A stretch of DNA of 64,000 bases from NCBI GenBank assembly GCA_949752795.1, contig OX457061.1, positions 10,497,492 to 10,561,491 on the forward strand, given 5' to 3'. The DNA comes from Hyperoodon ampullatus. Its lineage: Eukaryota; Chordata; Mammalia; Artiodactyla; Ziphiidae. Shown piece after piece: positions 47,167-57,724 of the stretch. Made by a program: the position numbers and the translations under genes. Position 1 is the first letter of the stretch. Every line of letters begins with the position of its first letter. The notes beneath the pieces were generated by a model. That model was given only the letters and a program-made list of their open reading frames with translations, searched no databases and was not told the origin of the DNA.

Positions 47167-47689
47167 GATTTAAAAGAAGTGCAGCCTACTATCAGTTAAA
47201 GATGTCTGAGGATCTTTCTCAATTATATGCTGATCTTCCCTGTCTCTTAATACCCTATTTGATGCCATATAATGAAGTTATAAAAGCGTTCATTATTTAA
47301 ACATTAATTATTGATTTAACTGGAAGGTATATAATTTAAAGATTCACTGATTTAACCCCAAATAATGATATAACAATATTGGGAGGGGTTCTAGAAGTAT
47401 AAGAGAACTAATTCCTTATTTGTCATTTTAGAAAATCTGTAATGTCAAAAATGGATGAATCGAGCAATTGCAAGAAATGCTTCTTATGTAGGCTTATGTA
47501 GGGAAACTACCAGGTGAATCAGCCAGAAGAGTTGAAAGTTGTTGTTGCTGGTGGTATGGAGCTGGTGGAGGAAGGGTGAGCCAGTGGGCTGCTGCTTTTC
47601 ATTTAAGTGTTTTTGGGTACTGTTGAATTGCTAATTCTGTATACATTATTTTGATAAAAATAAGGTTAAAATGACAAAAGAAAAAATAG
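47167..47689. other. Unique intronic sequence
   Basis: No gene or repeat recognised. Confidence 0.45.
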
Positions 47690-48910
47690 AAATATAATCT
47701 ACCTAAGAAAGTGATGAGACAAACCAGAAAAAGGGAGAATATATTTGCAAATCATATAGCTGGTAAGGTACTTATTTATTTATTTATTTTAAAATATTTG
47801 TTTATTTATTTGACTGCACCAGGTCTTAAGTTACAACATGCGGGATGTTTGGTGCTGCATGTGTGATCTTCGTTGCGGCATGCAGGCTCTTAGTTGTGGC
47901 ATGCAGGATCTGGTTCCCTGACCAGGGATCGAGCCCCAGCCCCCTTCATTGGGAGCATGGAGTCTTAACCACTTGACCACCAGGGAAGTCTCTGGTAAGG
48001 TACTTATATCTAGAATAAATAAATGAACTCTTACAACTCAATAATAGCAAAAACAAATAACCCCTAAGATAGGCAAAGGATCTGAGTAGTCATTTCTTCA
48101 AAGAAGATATATAAAGGACCAATAAGCACATGGAAGGATACTCAACATTACTAGCCATCAGGGAAATGCAAATCAAAACCACAATGAGATACTACTTCAC
48201 ACCCAGGAGTGGCTAGAATGAAAAAGACAGTGTTGGCAAGGATATGGAGAAGTAGGATCCCTCATGCATGCTGCAATTATAAAATGGTGCACCCATCTTG
48301 GAGAACAGTCTGGTAGTTCCTCAAAAGTTTAAGCACAGAGTTACTGTATGACCCAGCAATTTTACTGGTTGGTGTATACCCAAAGGAAATGAAAACATGG
48401 CCACACAAAAACTTGTATACAAATGTTCATAGTGGCATTATTCATAATAGGTAAAAAGTGAAATCAGTACAAATGTCCATCAGCTGATGATTGGATTAAC
48501 AAAATATGGTATACCTATATAATGGAATATTATCCAGCCATAAAAAAGAATGAAGTACTGATATATGCTACAATGTAGATGACCCTTGAAAATATTATGC
48601 TAAATGAAGAAGCCAGTCAGAAAAGGTCACATATTGTATGATTCCATTTACATGAAATATCCAGAAGTTAAATGCATAGAGACCAAAAGTAGACTAGAAG
48701 TTGCCCAGGGTTGGAGGGAAAAGATTTGGGGGCAAAATGGGGATATGACTGCTAATGAATCTGGGGTTTCTTTGGGGGGTGATGAAAATTTCTAAAGTTG
48801 AATGTGGTGATGGTTGCAAAACTTAGGAATATATTAAAAATCACTGACTTGTACTCTTAAATAGGTAAATTGCCTGGTATATAAATCATATCTCAATAAA
48901 GTTGTAACAT
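47690..48910 (+). repeat. L1 fragment, ORF2 end plus 3' UTR, split by a SINE
   Basis: Sense L1 phrases: GCAAATCATATAGCTGGTAAG, CATCAGGGAAATGCAAATCA, AACCACAATGAGATACTAC, GGAATATTATCCAGCCATAA and GTATGATTCCATTTACATGA, ending ATATCTCAATAAAG. It resembles the fragment at 32650-34105. Reading frames are broken. Confidence 0.88.
47760..48007 (-). mobile_element. Short tRNA-derived SINE in L1, with target duplications
   Basis: The body is 47776-47991. A perfect 16-base duplication CTGGTAAGGTACTTAT lies at 47760-47775 and 47992-48007, and the L1 sequence reads through cleanly if it is removed. It carries a short array of GCATGCAGG-type internal units. Confidence 0.93.
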
Positions 48911-48936
48911 ATATATATATATATATATATATATCT
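48908..48936. repeat. (AT)n microsatellite
   Basis: About 14 AT units directly after the L1 3' end, probably grown from its A-rich tail. Confidence 0.95.
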
Positions 48937-49098
48937 CCTATCAGTTATTGCTAAAAGAAACAATAACTTTCTCTTTTGTTGAAAAGTTTATTATTTTTTT
49001 ACTTCTGCTTCCAGCTTATTGCAGATTAAAAATGCAATTTAGGAAAGCAAAATTGTTACAGTATAAATCACAACTATCGTTTTTTTTTTAGTTTTTTA

Positions 49099-49404
49099 AA
49101 AAAATTATTTATTTATTGGCTGCGTTGGGTCTTCGTTGTTGTACGCAGGCTTTCTCTAGTTGCAGTGAGTGGGGGGCTACACTTTGTTGCATTGCGCGGG
49201 CTTCTCATTACAGTGGCTTCTCTTGTTGTGGAACACAGGCTCTAGGAGCACGGGCTTCAGTAGTTGTGGCACGTGGGTTCAGTAGCTGTGGCGCATGGGC
49301 TTAGTTGTCCCACAGCATGTGGTATCTTCCCACACCAGAGCTCGAACCTGTGTCCCCTGCATTGGCAGGCGGACTCTTAACCACTGCACCACCAGGGAAG
49401 CCCC
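49099..49404 (-). mobile_element. CHR-1-type long SINE
   Basis: It runs from ATTATTTATTTATTGGCTGCG to the complement of the head, CACCACCAGGGAAGCCCC. It is more diverged than the CHR-2 copies, and no target duplication was seen. Confidence 0.88.
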
Positions 49405-49515
49405 TTTAATTCTTCTTAATACAAATCAGGTATGACCTAACTAACATTTGCATGACTAACAACCTTCTCTCAGAGTATGCTGAGATGTTGGGTTTGGGTG
49501 GCCTCAAATGATTTG

Positions 49516-49868
49516 CATGGTACCTGTTTTTCTTTTTTGCTAATTTATTATTTATTTATTTATTTAGGCTACACTGGGTCTTCGTTGCAGCATGCGGGAT
49601 CTTCGTTCCGGCATGAGGGATCTTTAGTTGTGGCATGCGGACTTCTTCATTGCAGCATGCGGACTCTTAGTTGTGGCATGCAGGCTTCTTTGTTGCGGCC
49701 TGTGGACTCTTAGTTGCGGTATGCGGGTTTCTTAATTGCGGCATGCAGCCTTCTTAGTTGCGGCATGCAGGATCTAGTTTCCTGACCAGGGATTAAACCT
49801 GGGCCCCCTGCATTGGGAGCACAGTCTTACCCACTCGACCACCAGGGAAGTCCCCATAGTACCTGTTT
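49516..49868 (-). mobile_element. tRNA-derived SINE with expanded internal tandem repeat
   Basis: The body is 49530-49854. Between about 49577 and 49780 a 20-22-base unit (TTAGTTGCGGCATGCAGG-like) repeats about eight or nine times with variation. The target duplication CATGGTACCTGTTT has one mismatch between 49516-49529 and 49855-49868. Confidence 0.9.
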
Positions 49869-49914
49869 AGCGTATTGTCTATGTGACCTTTGGCTGCTGC
49901 TGCTGCTATCTTTG

Positions 49915-49993
49915 TATGTGATTAAGAAGGAAAATTCTGCATTGTAAAGCAACTATACTCCAATAAAAATTAATTATAAAAAAAAAAAAAGAA
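49915..49993 (+). repeat. L1 3' end, very short copy
   Basis: TGCATTGTAAAGCAACTATAC, then CCAATAAAAATTAATTATAA and an A run: the last bases of a cetartiodactyl L1. Confidence 0.75.
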
Positions 49994-50323
49994 AAGTCTG
50001 TGTGGCCTGCGCTTCTTTACCTACTGAATGGGAGTAGTGTCGTGGTAGCTGATTGAGACTCTTGCCTGAACATCTTGTTCCCTCTCGAGTTTTTGTGTTG
50101 TGAGTAAATGGCCCTTTAAATTGATCTACATAGTATTTGACTGCTGCCTCTGTGGGTTTTCCACCCAAAACAGTGTTTATGATTTATTAGCCCCAGGCTG
50201 CTTCAAGTCATGTTTCCTCGCATCATTCTCCAGGGTATAAATATTTGTTACTTTCTTTCATTTTGCATAGTTTTGTGTTTCCTGCCCCATTAGCTTCATA
50301 AATAGTCTTTGCATGTATCTTGT

Positions 50324-50715
50324 TGATAGTTGTTCTTTTCATTTTATTTTTTAAAATTTATTTATTTTATTTATTTATTTTTGGCTGCGTTGGGTCTTCA
50401 TTGCTGTGCGTGGGCTAGTTGCGGCGAGCGGGCGGGGGCTGCTCTTCATTGCGGTGTGCAGGCTTCTCATTGCGGTGGCTTCTCCCATTGTGAAGCACGA
50501 GCTCCAGGCACGCGGGTCTCAGTAGCTGTGGCACGAGGGTTCAGTAGTCGTGGCTTGCAGGCTCTAGAGGGCAGGCTCAGCAGTCATGGCACATGGGCTT
50601 ATTTGCTCCACGGCATGTGGGATCCTTCCAGACCAGGGATCGAACCCGTGTCCTGCATTGGCAGGTGGACTCCTAACCACTGCACCACCAGGGAAGTCCT
50701 GATAGTTGTTCTTTT
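50324..50715 (-). mobile_element. CHR-1-type long SINE with target duplications
   Basis: The body is 50340-50699. A perfect 16-base duplication TGATAGTTGTTCTTTT lies at 50324-50339 and 50700-50715. Confidence 0.92.
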
Positions 50716-52234
50716 TAGATGGCTGACTGAGTGACAGGCTTCCTTTCCTTTCTTTTAGGCTGTGTGCTATGTCTCAGTTGAATAAGTACTGGAATTTGCA
50801 TATGCGGATGTATTAGGTAAACACTTCTGTTTCTCCACATTTGGTAGGCAAAATGATATCTGTATAATCTCCTGGACAATATCTTACAAATGGCCTTCTG
50901 GCTATATGTCTGTATTATCACCTCTGCTCCATGCCTTCGCTCTTTTGGCTTTTTTTTCTTAACCTCTCTTTGCCCTCAGTTCATCCAGTCTCTTTCTGTA
51001 TTGAACCATGAGCAGTTTGGTACCTATGCATTTCTCTTAGAATTGTTATTATAGCTTGAAACAACTGCAATTGCATGTTGGAGTAAGTCAGAAAACTTGT
51101 TTTCAGAAAATAATTTGTATATAATTCAGGATATTTTTCTGCTCTCTTTGATACGTGAAGATGCTTTGCACTCTATTTGGATCCTATTATAGGAATGCCA
51201 TCTGAAGCAGTAGCTTCTTGTTCCTTTTTCATTGAATATAGCAAAACCGTCATAATCACCCCCCACATACGCACACACACATTCAACATTGTTTTGTACT
51301 TGCTATTTTTCAATTTATGCTGTTTTTTTTAATGCTCTGTTTTGAATGCATTTATAACAATTTTACAACTAATAATTTTAAACTACACTATAATTTACAG
51401 GGCAATTTTATATCCATTAGTTCATTTTATTGTCCAACAGCTTTATGAGGAAGCTATTATTAATATTCCATTTTTATAGCTGAGAAAACATGTGTGAGAC
51501 TCTAATGCTGATGCTTAATTATATAGCCATTCCATCTCTTTTACCTGTCTTAAAAAATCTGAATGCATAAGAAAATGTCTCTTTCCTACCATGTGATTTC
51601 TATAAATATCTTCTCTACTTTGTCAGAATAAATCTTTTTTATTATACTTTGGTTTCATTTCTGTGTACTTCCATTCTTTTCTCGACCTATTTCCCTTTTA
51701 GGTCTAATCACCGGGTCGTTCCCTATCTTTTTGAAACATCACTAAACTGCAGAATAATAATGATGGTGGTATTATACATTATATAGTGTTCAGACTTCTT
51801 TCACACCTGTCTTCACAGCAGTTATCTGAGGTAGCAGAACAAGTGTAAATTGCTTGTTTTTGTGGATTAAAAATGTGCAACTCAGTGTTAGCTATAGTTT
51901 TTTGTTTACAGTCACAAAACTAGAAAGTATTTGGAACAGGAATGCTTCTTCTGTCTTATTCTGAGGCCCTTTCTGCTGCTGTTGTGACTCTGCATAGATT
52001 TCTTTCATGCTTTTGTATTGCCCACCATTTACTTAGAATTCAGTCCAGAGTAGCAGTTTCTCTTGTTGCTTTTGTCAAGACTTCCTTTAAAAAGAAATTG
52101 TCAACAAACCAGGTCAATAATTTGCCAGATGCTCTGTACTTAGCAGAACAAGTCTTTGAGCAGTTGTATGCATTCAGTGCTCTTATGCTCCTGTGCCTAT
52201 TTTGTAATCTGTGTTAGGACTGTATCACATATGG
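50716..52234. other. Unique intronic sequence with a candidate cryptic exon
   Basis: About 1.5 kb without a recognised repeat. At 50759-50816 a 58-base stretch sits between a strong acceptor (CTTTCCTTTCTTTTAG) and a GTAAAC donor (see findings). Confidence 0.5.
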
Positions 52235-52740
52235 ATTGGTGTCCTAGGGCTGCTGTAATAAATTACCACAAACTGGGTTGTTTACAACAAGAGAAATTTG
52301 TGCTCTCATACTGCAGGAGGCCATAAGTCCAAAGTCAGGGTATTGGCAGAATTGGTTCCTTTTTTGAAGCTCAGAGGGAGGATCTGTTCCATGCCTCTTG
52401 TCTAGCTTCTGGCGGTTCCTTGGCTTGTAGCTACATAATTCCAATCTCTGTCTTTTTCTTCATTTGGCTCTCTTCCCTCTGTGTCTGTGTCTTCACATGG
52501 CATTCTCCTCTCTGTGGGTGTCTGTCTCTGTGTCTTTTTTCCTCAGCTTATAAGGATACCAGTCATATTGGATTAAGGGCTCACTCTATTCCAGTATGAC
52601 CTCATGTTAATTTACATCTTAATTATATCTGCAAACACCGTATTTCCAAATAAGTTTACAGTGACAGTACAAGGGGTAAGGAGTTCAACGTATCTTTTTT
52701 TTTTTTTTGGCCGGGGGACACAATTTAACCCACAACAAAA
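52235..52740 (-). repeat. MaLR-type LTR, antisense
   Basis: Antisense MaLR phrases: GGGCTGCTGTAATAAATTACC, ACAAACTGGGTTG, GGAGGCCATAAGTCC, TCTTCACATGGCATTCTCC and GATACCAGTCATATTGGATT. It is an old solo LTR. Confidence 0.8.
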
Positions 52741-52769
52741 TATGTCCTTTTCTTTGTATCATCTTTTTT

Positions 52770-52968
52770 TTTTTTGCGGTACGCAGGCCTCTCACTGCTG
52801 TGGCCTCTCCCGTTGCGGGGCATAGGCTCCGGACGCGCAGGCTCAGCAGCCATGGCTCACGGGCCCAGCCGCTCCGCGGCATGTGGGATCTTCCCGGACC
52901 GGGGCACGAACCCGTGTCCCCTGCATCGGCAGGCGGACTCTCAACCACTGCGCCACGAGGGAAGCCCC
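52770..52968 (-). mobile_element. CHR-2-type SINE close to SCAI exon 3
   Basis: It runs from a T-run and GCGGTACGCAGGCC to the complement of the head, GCCACGAGGGAAGCCCC. Its right end is about 155 bases before exon 3. It is next to the 3' end of the antisense MaLR LTR. Confidence 0.9.
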
Positions 52969-53122
52969 TTCCACACCATCTTATACTTAAATTATTTTGA
53001 TGATTTGATTGTAATCAGAAGATGTCTCTATCATAAAAAAAATGCTATCAGATGATATAACTAAGGTCTGTTTCTCTTTTTATTTTCACCTACTTGGTAA
53101 ATAGACATATGTTTTCTTACAG

Positions 53123-53254
53123 GACTGAATTTGCTCTTAAAGAAATCATGTCCTCTGGAGGTGCTGAAGATGACATCCCACAGGGAGAGAGGAAAACAGT
53201 TACAGATTTTTGTTACCTTCTGGATAAATCTAAGCAACTGTTCAACGGGTTAAG
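53123..53254 (+). CDS. SCAI: SCAI coding exon 3
   Basis: The exon completes Arg33, encodes residues 34-76 (start TEFALKEIMSSGG, end KQLFNGL) and gives the first two bases of codon 77. The acceptor is TTTTCTTACAG and the donor is AAG/GTTAGT. The reading frame from exon 2 is kept and the sequence agrees with the start of the conserved SCAI domain, as I recall it. At 132 bases it is a multiple of three. The following exon, which should begin with the conserved residues DLPQYGQ, was looked for and is not in the remaining window. The inverted SINEs around this exon are described in the findings. Confidence 0.95.
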
Positions 53255-54054
53255 GTTAGTGGACTCTTGATGCCTTAAACTTTTATCTAGTTCTGTATCT
53301 TTTTTTTCCATGGCTGATGTATAGTAAGTTTCTGAAAAGTTATGGATAGAATGTTATATAAATATCTGTACTAGAGATGATCATGCTTTTTTTCTTCATT
53401 CTCAGGTGAGAAAACAACAGAAGAGGATAACTTATATTGTTTTACTCAAGTTGAGAGAGCTGTTTTGTTAGATGGTCTTGTATACCTTACTCCACATCAT
53501 ACCTATTTTACATCTGATTTTACACATTGCGATAACTAAGGAGCCTGGGATGCATATGCAAGTGAACCTGGGGCTTCTCTCCTGTTACATTTTCTGTATA
53601 CTTGTTTATTTGCTTATTTCTTTTATTCTTTCTTTTTCTTAGGATAAAGTATCTGTTAACTAAAATAAGAGTGTTCTAGACAGTGTTATTTTTACATTAG
53701 TTGTGCGTGCCCTGACTGACTGGTAGCAGAAGCTATATGCGATTTTGTCAAAATGTGTCTTTGATTGTGTATTTTTGTGTGTGGCGGGTAAATAATTTTG
53801 TACCATTTTGTTTTATTTAAATGGTTTAGCCGTATTTCATTTCATGAGATTCTTAGGATATTGACTTACTTCAGACCTAAAGCTTCAATAGCTTAGTTTC
53901 AGTCATAAATAAATTCATGCTATGGGTAAAATACTAAGGATAAATAGGTTTTTTTGGGAAACTTTATATAGGAGTGAATAATTGTAAAGATTGTGAGTTA
54001 TTTTTATTTTAATTAATTAATTATTGAAGTATAGTTGTTTACAGTGTTGTGTTT
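53255..54054. other. Unique intronic sequence
   Basis: No gene or repeat recognised up to about 53990. Then a short AT-rich phrase (ATTGAAGTATAGTTGTTTAC) resembles an antisense L1 3' end. Confidence 0.5.
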
Positions 54055-54378
54055 AGTGAGTTATTTTTTTTTTCTGATAAAGTATTTTTATTTATTTATT
54101 TTTGCTGTGTTGGGTCTTCCCCTCTGTGTGAGGGCTTTCTCCAGTTGCGGTGAGCGGGGGCCACTCTTCATCGCGGTGCGCGGGCCTCTTACTGTCGTGG
54201 CCTCTCCCGTTCTGGAGCACAGGCTCCAGACGTGCAGGCTCAGTAGTTGTGGCTCACGGGCCTAGCCTCTCCGCGGCATGTGGGATCTTCCCAGACCAGG
54301 GCTCGAACCCGTGTCCCCTGCATCGGCAGGCAGATTCCCAACCACTGCGCCACCAGGGAAGCCCAGTGAGTTATTTTT
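54055..54378 (-). mobile_element. CHR-type SINE with target duplications
   Basis: The body is 54069-54364, with features of both CHR-1 (GTGAGCGGGGGCCACTC) and CHR-2 (GTCGTGGCCTCTCCCG). A perfect 14-base duplication AGTGAGTTATTTTT lies at 54055-54068 and 54365-54378. Confidence 0.92.
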
Positions 54379-54481
54379 AATTTGCAGTTTATTTCTGGGT
54401 AAAAATGCAATCTTCTTTTCACATATTTTATAATTTTATTCTACATCCCTAGGATCGGAATTGTACTGACAGAGTTTATTT

Positions 54482-54878
54482 TAAAGAATATATCTTTTTG
54501 GGTTTCCCTGGTGGCGCAGTGGTTAAGAATCCACCTGCCAGTGCAGGATACATGGGTTCGAGCCCTGGTCTGGGAAGATCCCACATGCCGTGGAGCAACT
54601 AAGCCCGTGCACCACAACTACTGAGCCTGTGCTCTAGAGCCCGTGAGCCACAACTACTGAGCCCACATGCCACAACTACTGAAGCCCACGCACCTAGAGC
54701 TCGTGCTCCACAACAAGAGAAACCACCGCAATGAGAAGCCCATGCACCGCAACAAAGAGTAGCCCCCGCTTGCTACAACTAGAGAAAGCCTGCACGCAGC
54801 AATGAAGATCCAATGTAACCAAAAATAATAAATAAATTAATTAATTAAAAAAATTCTTTTTAAAGAATGTATCTTTTT
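54482..54878 (+). mobile_element. CHR-1-type full-length SINE, shares target with next SINE
   Basis: The body is 54500-54860. An 18-base duplication TAAAGAATATATCTTTTT is at 54482-54499, and a copy with one change is at 54861-54878. That second copy also serves as the left flank of the next SINE. Confidence 0.92.
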
Positions 54879-55156
54879 GAATTTATTTATTCATTTATTT
54901 ATTTATCTGGTTGCTCTGGGTCTTAGTTGCAGCAGGTGGGCTCCTTAGTTTTGGCTCGTGGGCTCCTTATTTGCCGCTCACTGGCTTCTTAGATGTGGCA
55001 TGCAGGCTCCTTAGTTGTGGCATGTGAACTCTTAGTTGTAGCATGCATGTGGGATCTAGTACCCTGACCAGGGATTGAACCCCTAGCCCCCTGCATTGGG
55101 AGCACAGAGTCTTAACCACTGCACCACCAGGGAAGTCCCTAAAGATTATATCTTTA
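54861..55156 (-). mobile_element. tRNA-derived SINE with internal repeats, opposite orientation
   Basis: The body is about 54885-55139. A third copy of the target, TAAAGATTATATCTTTA, follows at 55140-55156. The body carries about five units of the GGCTCCTTAGTTGTGGCATG kind. Confidence 0.88.
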
Positions 55157-55537
55157 ATCAACTATACTCCAAGACACTTCTTTAAAAATTTTTTTTTAAA
55201 GTCCAATCTATCAAAATAATAAGTCTCTAAAATGCAATGTTAGGAATAAGGCAAAGCCTCTGACTGGGAGGAGTTGGAACACATTTACAAAGCCTACTTC
55301 ATGGAGTTACATACAGCTGAGAGAATAAGGAAGGATAAGAAAGTTCTGTGAGTTAAGTTTACTGCCTATCAGAAGTTTATTGCCCTTCTGCTTTATAAGT
55401 TTTTTGAATCTTGCCTGTAGAATTTTTGACTCTACTATAGTTGGAAGCCCTAATAGTAGGTTTGGGTTTTTGTTTGAGCAGATGTGGCTAGTGCCAATGC
55501 AAGTCTGTAGTTTACTGAGAGATTAGTACTTTGACTC
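55157..55537. other. Unique intronic sequence
   Basis: No gene or repeat recognised. Confidence 0.45.
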
Positions 55538-55875
55538 TTTTCCTTTTCATTTTTAAGAAAATTTATTTTATTTATTTTTATCTGTGTTGGGCCTTCATTA
55601 CTGCATGCATGATTTCTCTAGTTGCGGCAAGCTACTCTTCATTGCACTGCACGGGCTTCTCATTGCGGTGGCTTCTCTTGTTGCAGAGCATGGTCTCTAG
55701 GTGCACCGGCTCAGTAATTGTGACTCACGGGCTCAGTAGTTGTGGCGCACGGGCTTAGTTGTTCCGTTGCATGTGGGATCTTCCCGGACCAGGGCTCGAA
55801 CCCGTGTCCCCTGCATTGGCAGGCGGATTCTTAACCACTGTGCCACCAGGGAAGCCCCTTTCTTTTCTTTTTTTT
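55538..55875 (-). mobile_element. CHR-1-type SINE, first of two at one site
   Basis: The body is about 55556-55858, ending GCCACCAGGGAAGCCCC. The left flank CTTTTCCTTTTCATTTTTAA recurs after the next SINE. The middle copy reads CTTTCTTTTC followed by T bases. Confidence 0.85.
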
Positions 55876-56110
55876 TTCTTTTTCTTTTTTTTTTTGCGGT
55901 ACGCGGGCCTCTCACTGTTGTGGCCTCTCCCGTTGCGGAGCACAGGCTCCGAACGCGCAGGCTCAGTGGCCATGGCTCACGGGCCCAGCTGCTCCGCGGC
56001 ATGTGGGATCTTCCCAGATTGGGGCACAAACCCGTGTCCCCTGCATCGGCAGGCGGACTCTCAACCACTGCGCCACCAGGGAAGCCCCTTTCTTTTCATT
56101 TTTAAAGAAA
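55859..56110 (-). mobile_element. CHR-2-type SINE, second of two at one site
   Basis: The body is about 55880-56088, ending GCCACCAGGGAAGCCCC. It is followed by CTTTCTTTTCATTTTTAAAG, close to the flank left of the previous SINE. Confidence 0.87.
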
Positions 56111-56820
56111 ATTCATTTCACACACACCCACAGAATAATATAGAACTATTAAAAAGATGTTGGTGGAGATATAAATGAAAAGTTGCCCACAGTATGTGCT
56201 TAAATTAAAAAAAAGCAAATTGTGAAAATAGTATTTTTTACATGATCTTGTTTTATCAGAAGTTCTCTGTTAAATTTATGTTCTATAAGCCATATTAACT
56301 CTTAGTGGGGACTCTTTGCTCTTAGTGCTCAGTTTGGTCTCTTTCTTCTGGGGGGCTGATTTTCTCACGGTGTCTGGTGCATGTGAGTGTGTGTATTTTC
56401 TGTGCTTGTTTATATAAATGAAAGTGTTTTGTTCATTGTTAGACCTCGATTGGAAAGCGATCAGAAGATCTGTAGGTCTGTTAGTTGCCCGTGGTGGTGG
56501 GTTGGAGGGATGTGTGGCATTCTTTCCCACACTTTTCTCCGAAGAACCTCTTTGAGTTATGGAAATTAAACACATCTCTGCTTTCAAGCGTTGATGTAGT
56601 TTTTGCACATTTCTTTTGAAATAGAAAAGATTCCTTGGGAATAATTAAAAGAATAGTTTTTTTGGTTGTCTCCCTCCCAACCCCCCATTTTTGTGTTGGT
56701 CTGAATAGAAAACAGAATCACAGTGCTTATAGAGAAAGAGAAATATATTGGGAGTGGCTCTGGACCAGTTTTGGAACTTCTGGGAAAGGGGTGGAAGTGG
56801 GAGTCCAGGTGGGATAGCAT
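56111..56820. other. Unique intronic sequence
   Basis: No gene or repeat recognised. Confidence 0.5.
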
Positions 56821-56831
56821 CAGCATTTTTT

Positions 56832-57118
56832 TTAAAAAATAAATTTATTTATTTATGGCTGCATTGGGTCTTCATTGCTGTGCGTGGCTTTCTCTAGTTG
56901 TGACCAGCTGGGGCTACTCTTCGTTGTGGTGTGCGGACTTCTCATTGCGGTGGCTTCTCTTGTTGTGCAGCACGGGCTGTAGGCACGTGGGATTCAGTAG
57001 TTGTGGCACAAGGGCTTAGTTGCTCTGCGTCATGTGAGATCTTCCCAGGACAGGGCTCGAACCTGTGTCCCCTCCATTGGCAGGCAGATTCTTAACCACT
57101 GCGCCACCAGGCAAGTCC
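56832..57118 (-). mobile_element. CHR-1-type SINE
   Basis: It runs from AAATTTATTTATTTATGGCTG to GCCACCAGGCAAGTCCC. The flanks ATCAGCATTTT and ATCAGCTTTT form a likely, slightly changed duplication. Confidence 0.88.
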
Positions 57119-57722
57119 CAGAATCAGCTTTTAACATGGGGCCTGTGATTCCCAGCCTTCCCTTCACTGTTGGTGCTTATCTTTTGGCAAGCTTTCCTTT
57201 GTGTTTTCTCTCTTTCTTGAGTTCACAAGCTGGTTATTAAACTTATTATTGCAGTGTTAATATGCTTGCAGAAAAGTACACGTATTATAAGTGTATCTTT
57301 TGCAAACTGAACATATCCATGGGCCTTGTACTTGGACAAAGAAAGAACATACAGCACAGCAGCAACCCCCTTGTATTCCCTCACTTGGGCTTTTTAACTG
57401 TTTATGAGCAGAGTGAAAAAGTATGTTTCAGTGCATGAAAGGCTAGAGTTTCTATATACGTAATGCCTTATTTGGGTACAATAAACTTTCTCTTTACTCT
57501 TGAAGGTGTATCTTTTCGCCTATATGTAGTAAGTTGTCATCCAAGTTGTCAGAGCCTTTTCATTTTCCCAGCCATGAATATCTTTTTTAAAATATTTTTT
57601 TAAATGAGTGAGATTTTTGTAGTGGCCCAATATACAGCCAAATATGTAAATATTCCAACAGTAAGTAAAAAAGGTGCATTTTCTGATATCAGGCAGCAGG
57701 GCTTGATACAGATCTATTAGAC
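57119..57722. other. Unique intronic sequence
   Basis: No gene or repeat recognised. Confidence 0.45.
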
Positions 57723-57724
57723 CA

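Larger units (their letters stand above)
6234..53122 (+). other. SCAI: SCAI intron 2 (46.9 kb)
   Basis: The intron runs from donor GTAAGG at 6234 to acceptor TTTTCTTACAG at 53122. It is dominated by transposons (listed separately) with islands of unique AT-rich sequence between them. I did not recognise any protein-coding gene or processed pseudogene inside it. A SCAI alternative exon could lie here, but I cannot identify one with confidence. Confidence 0.9.
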
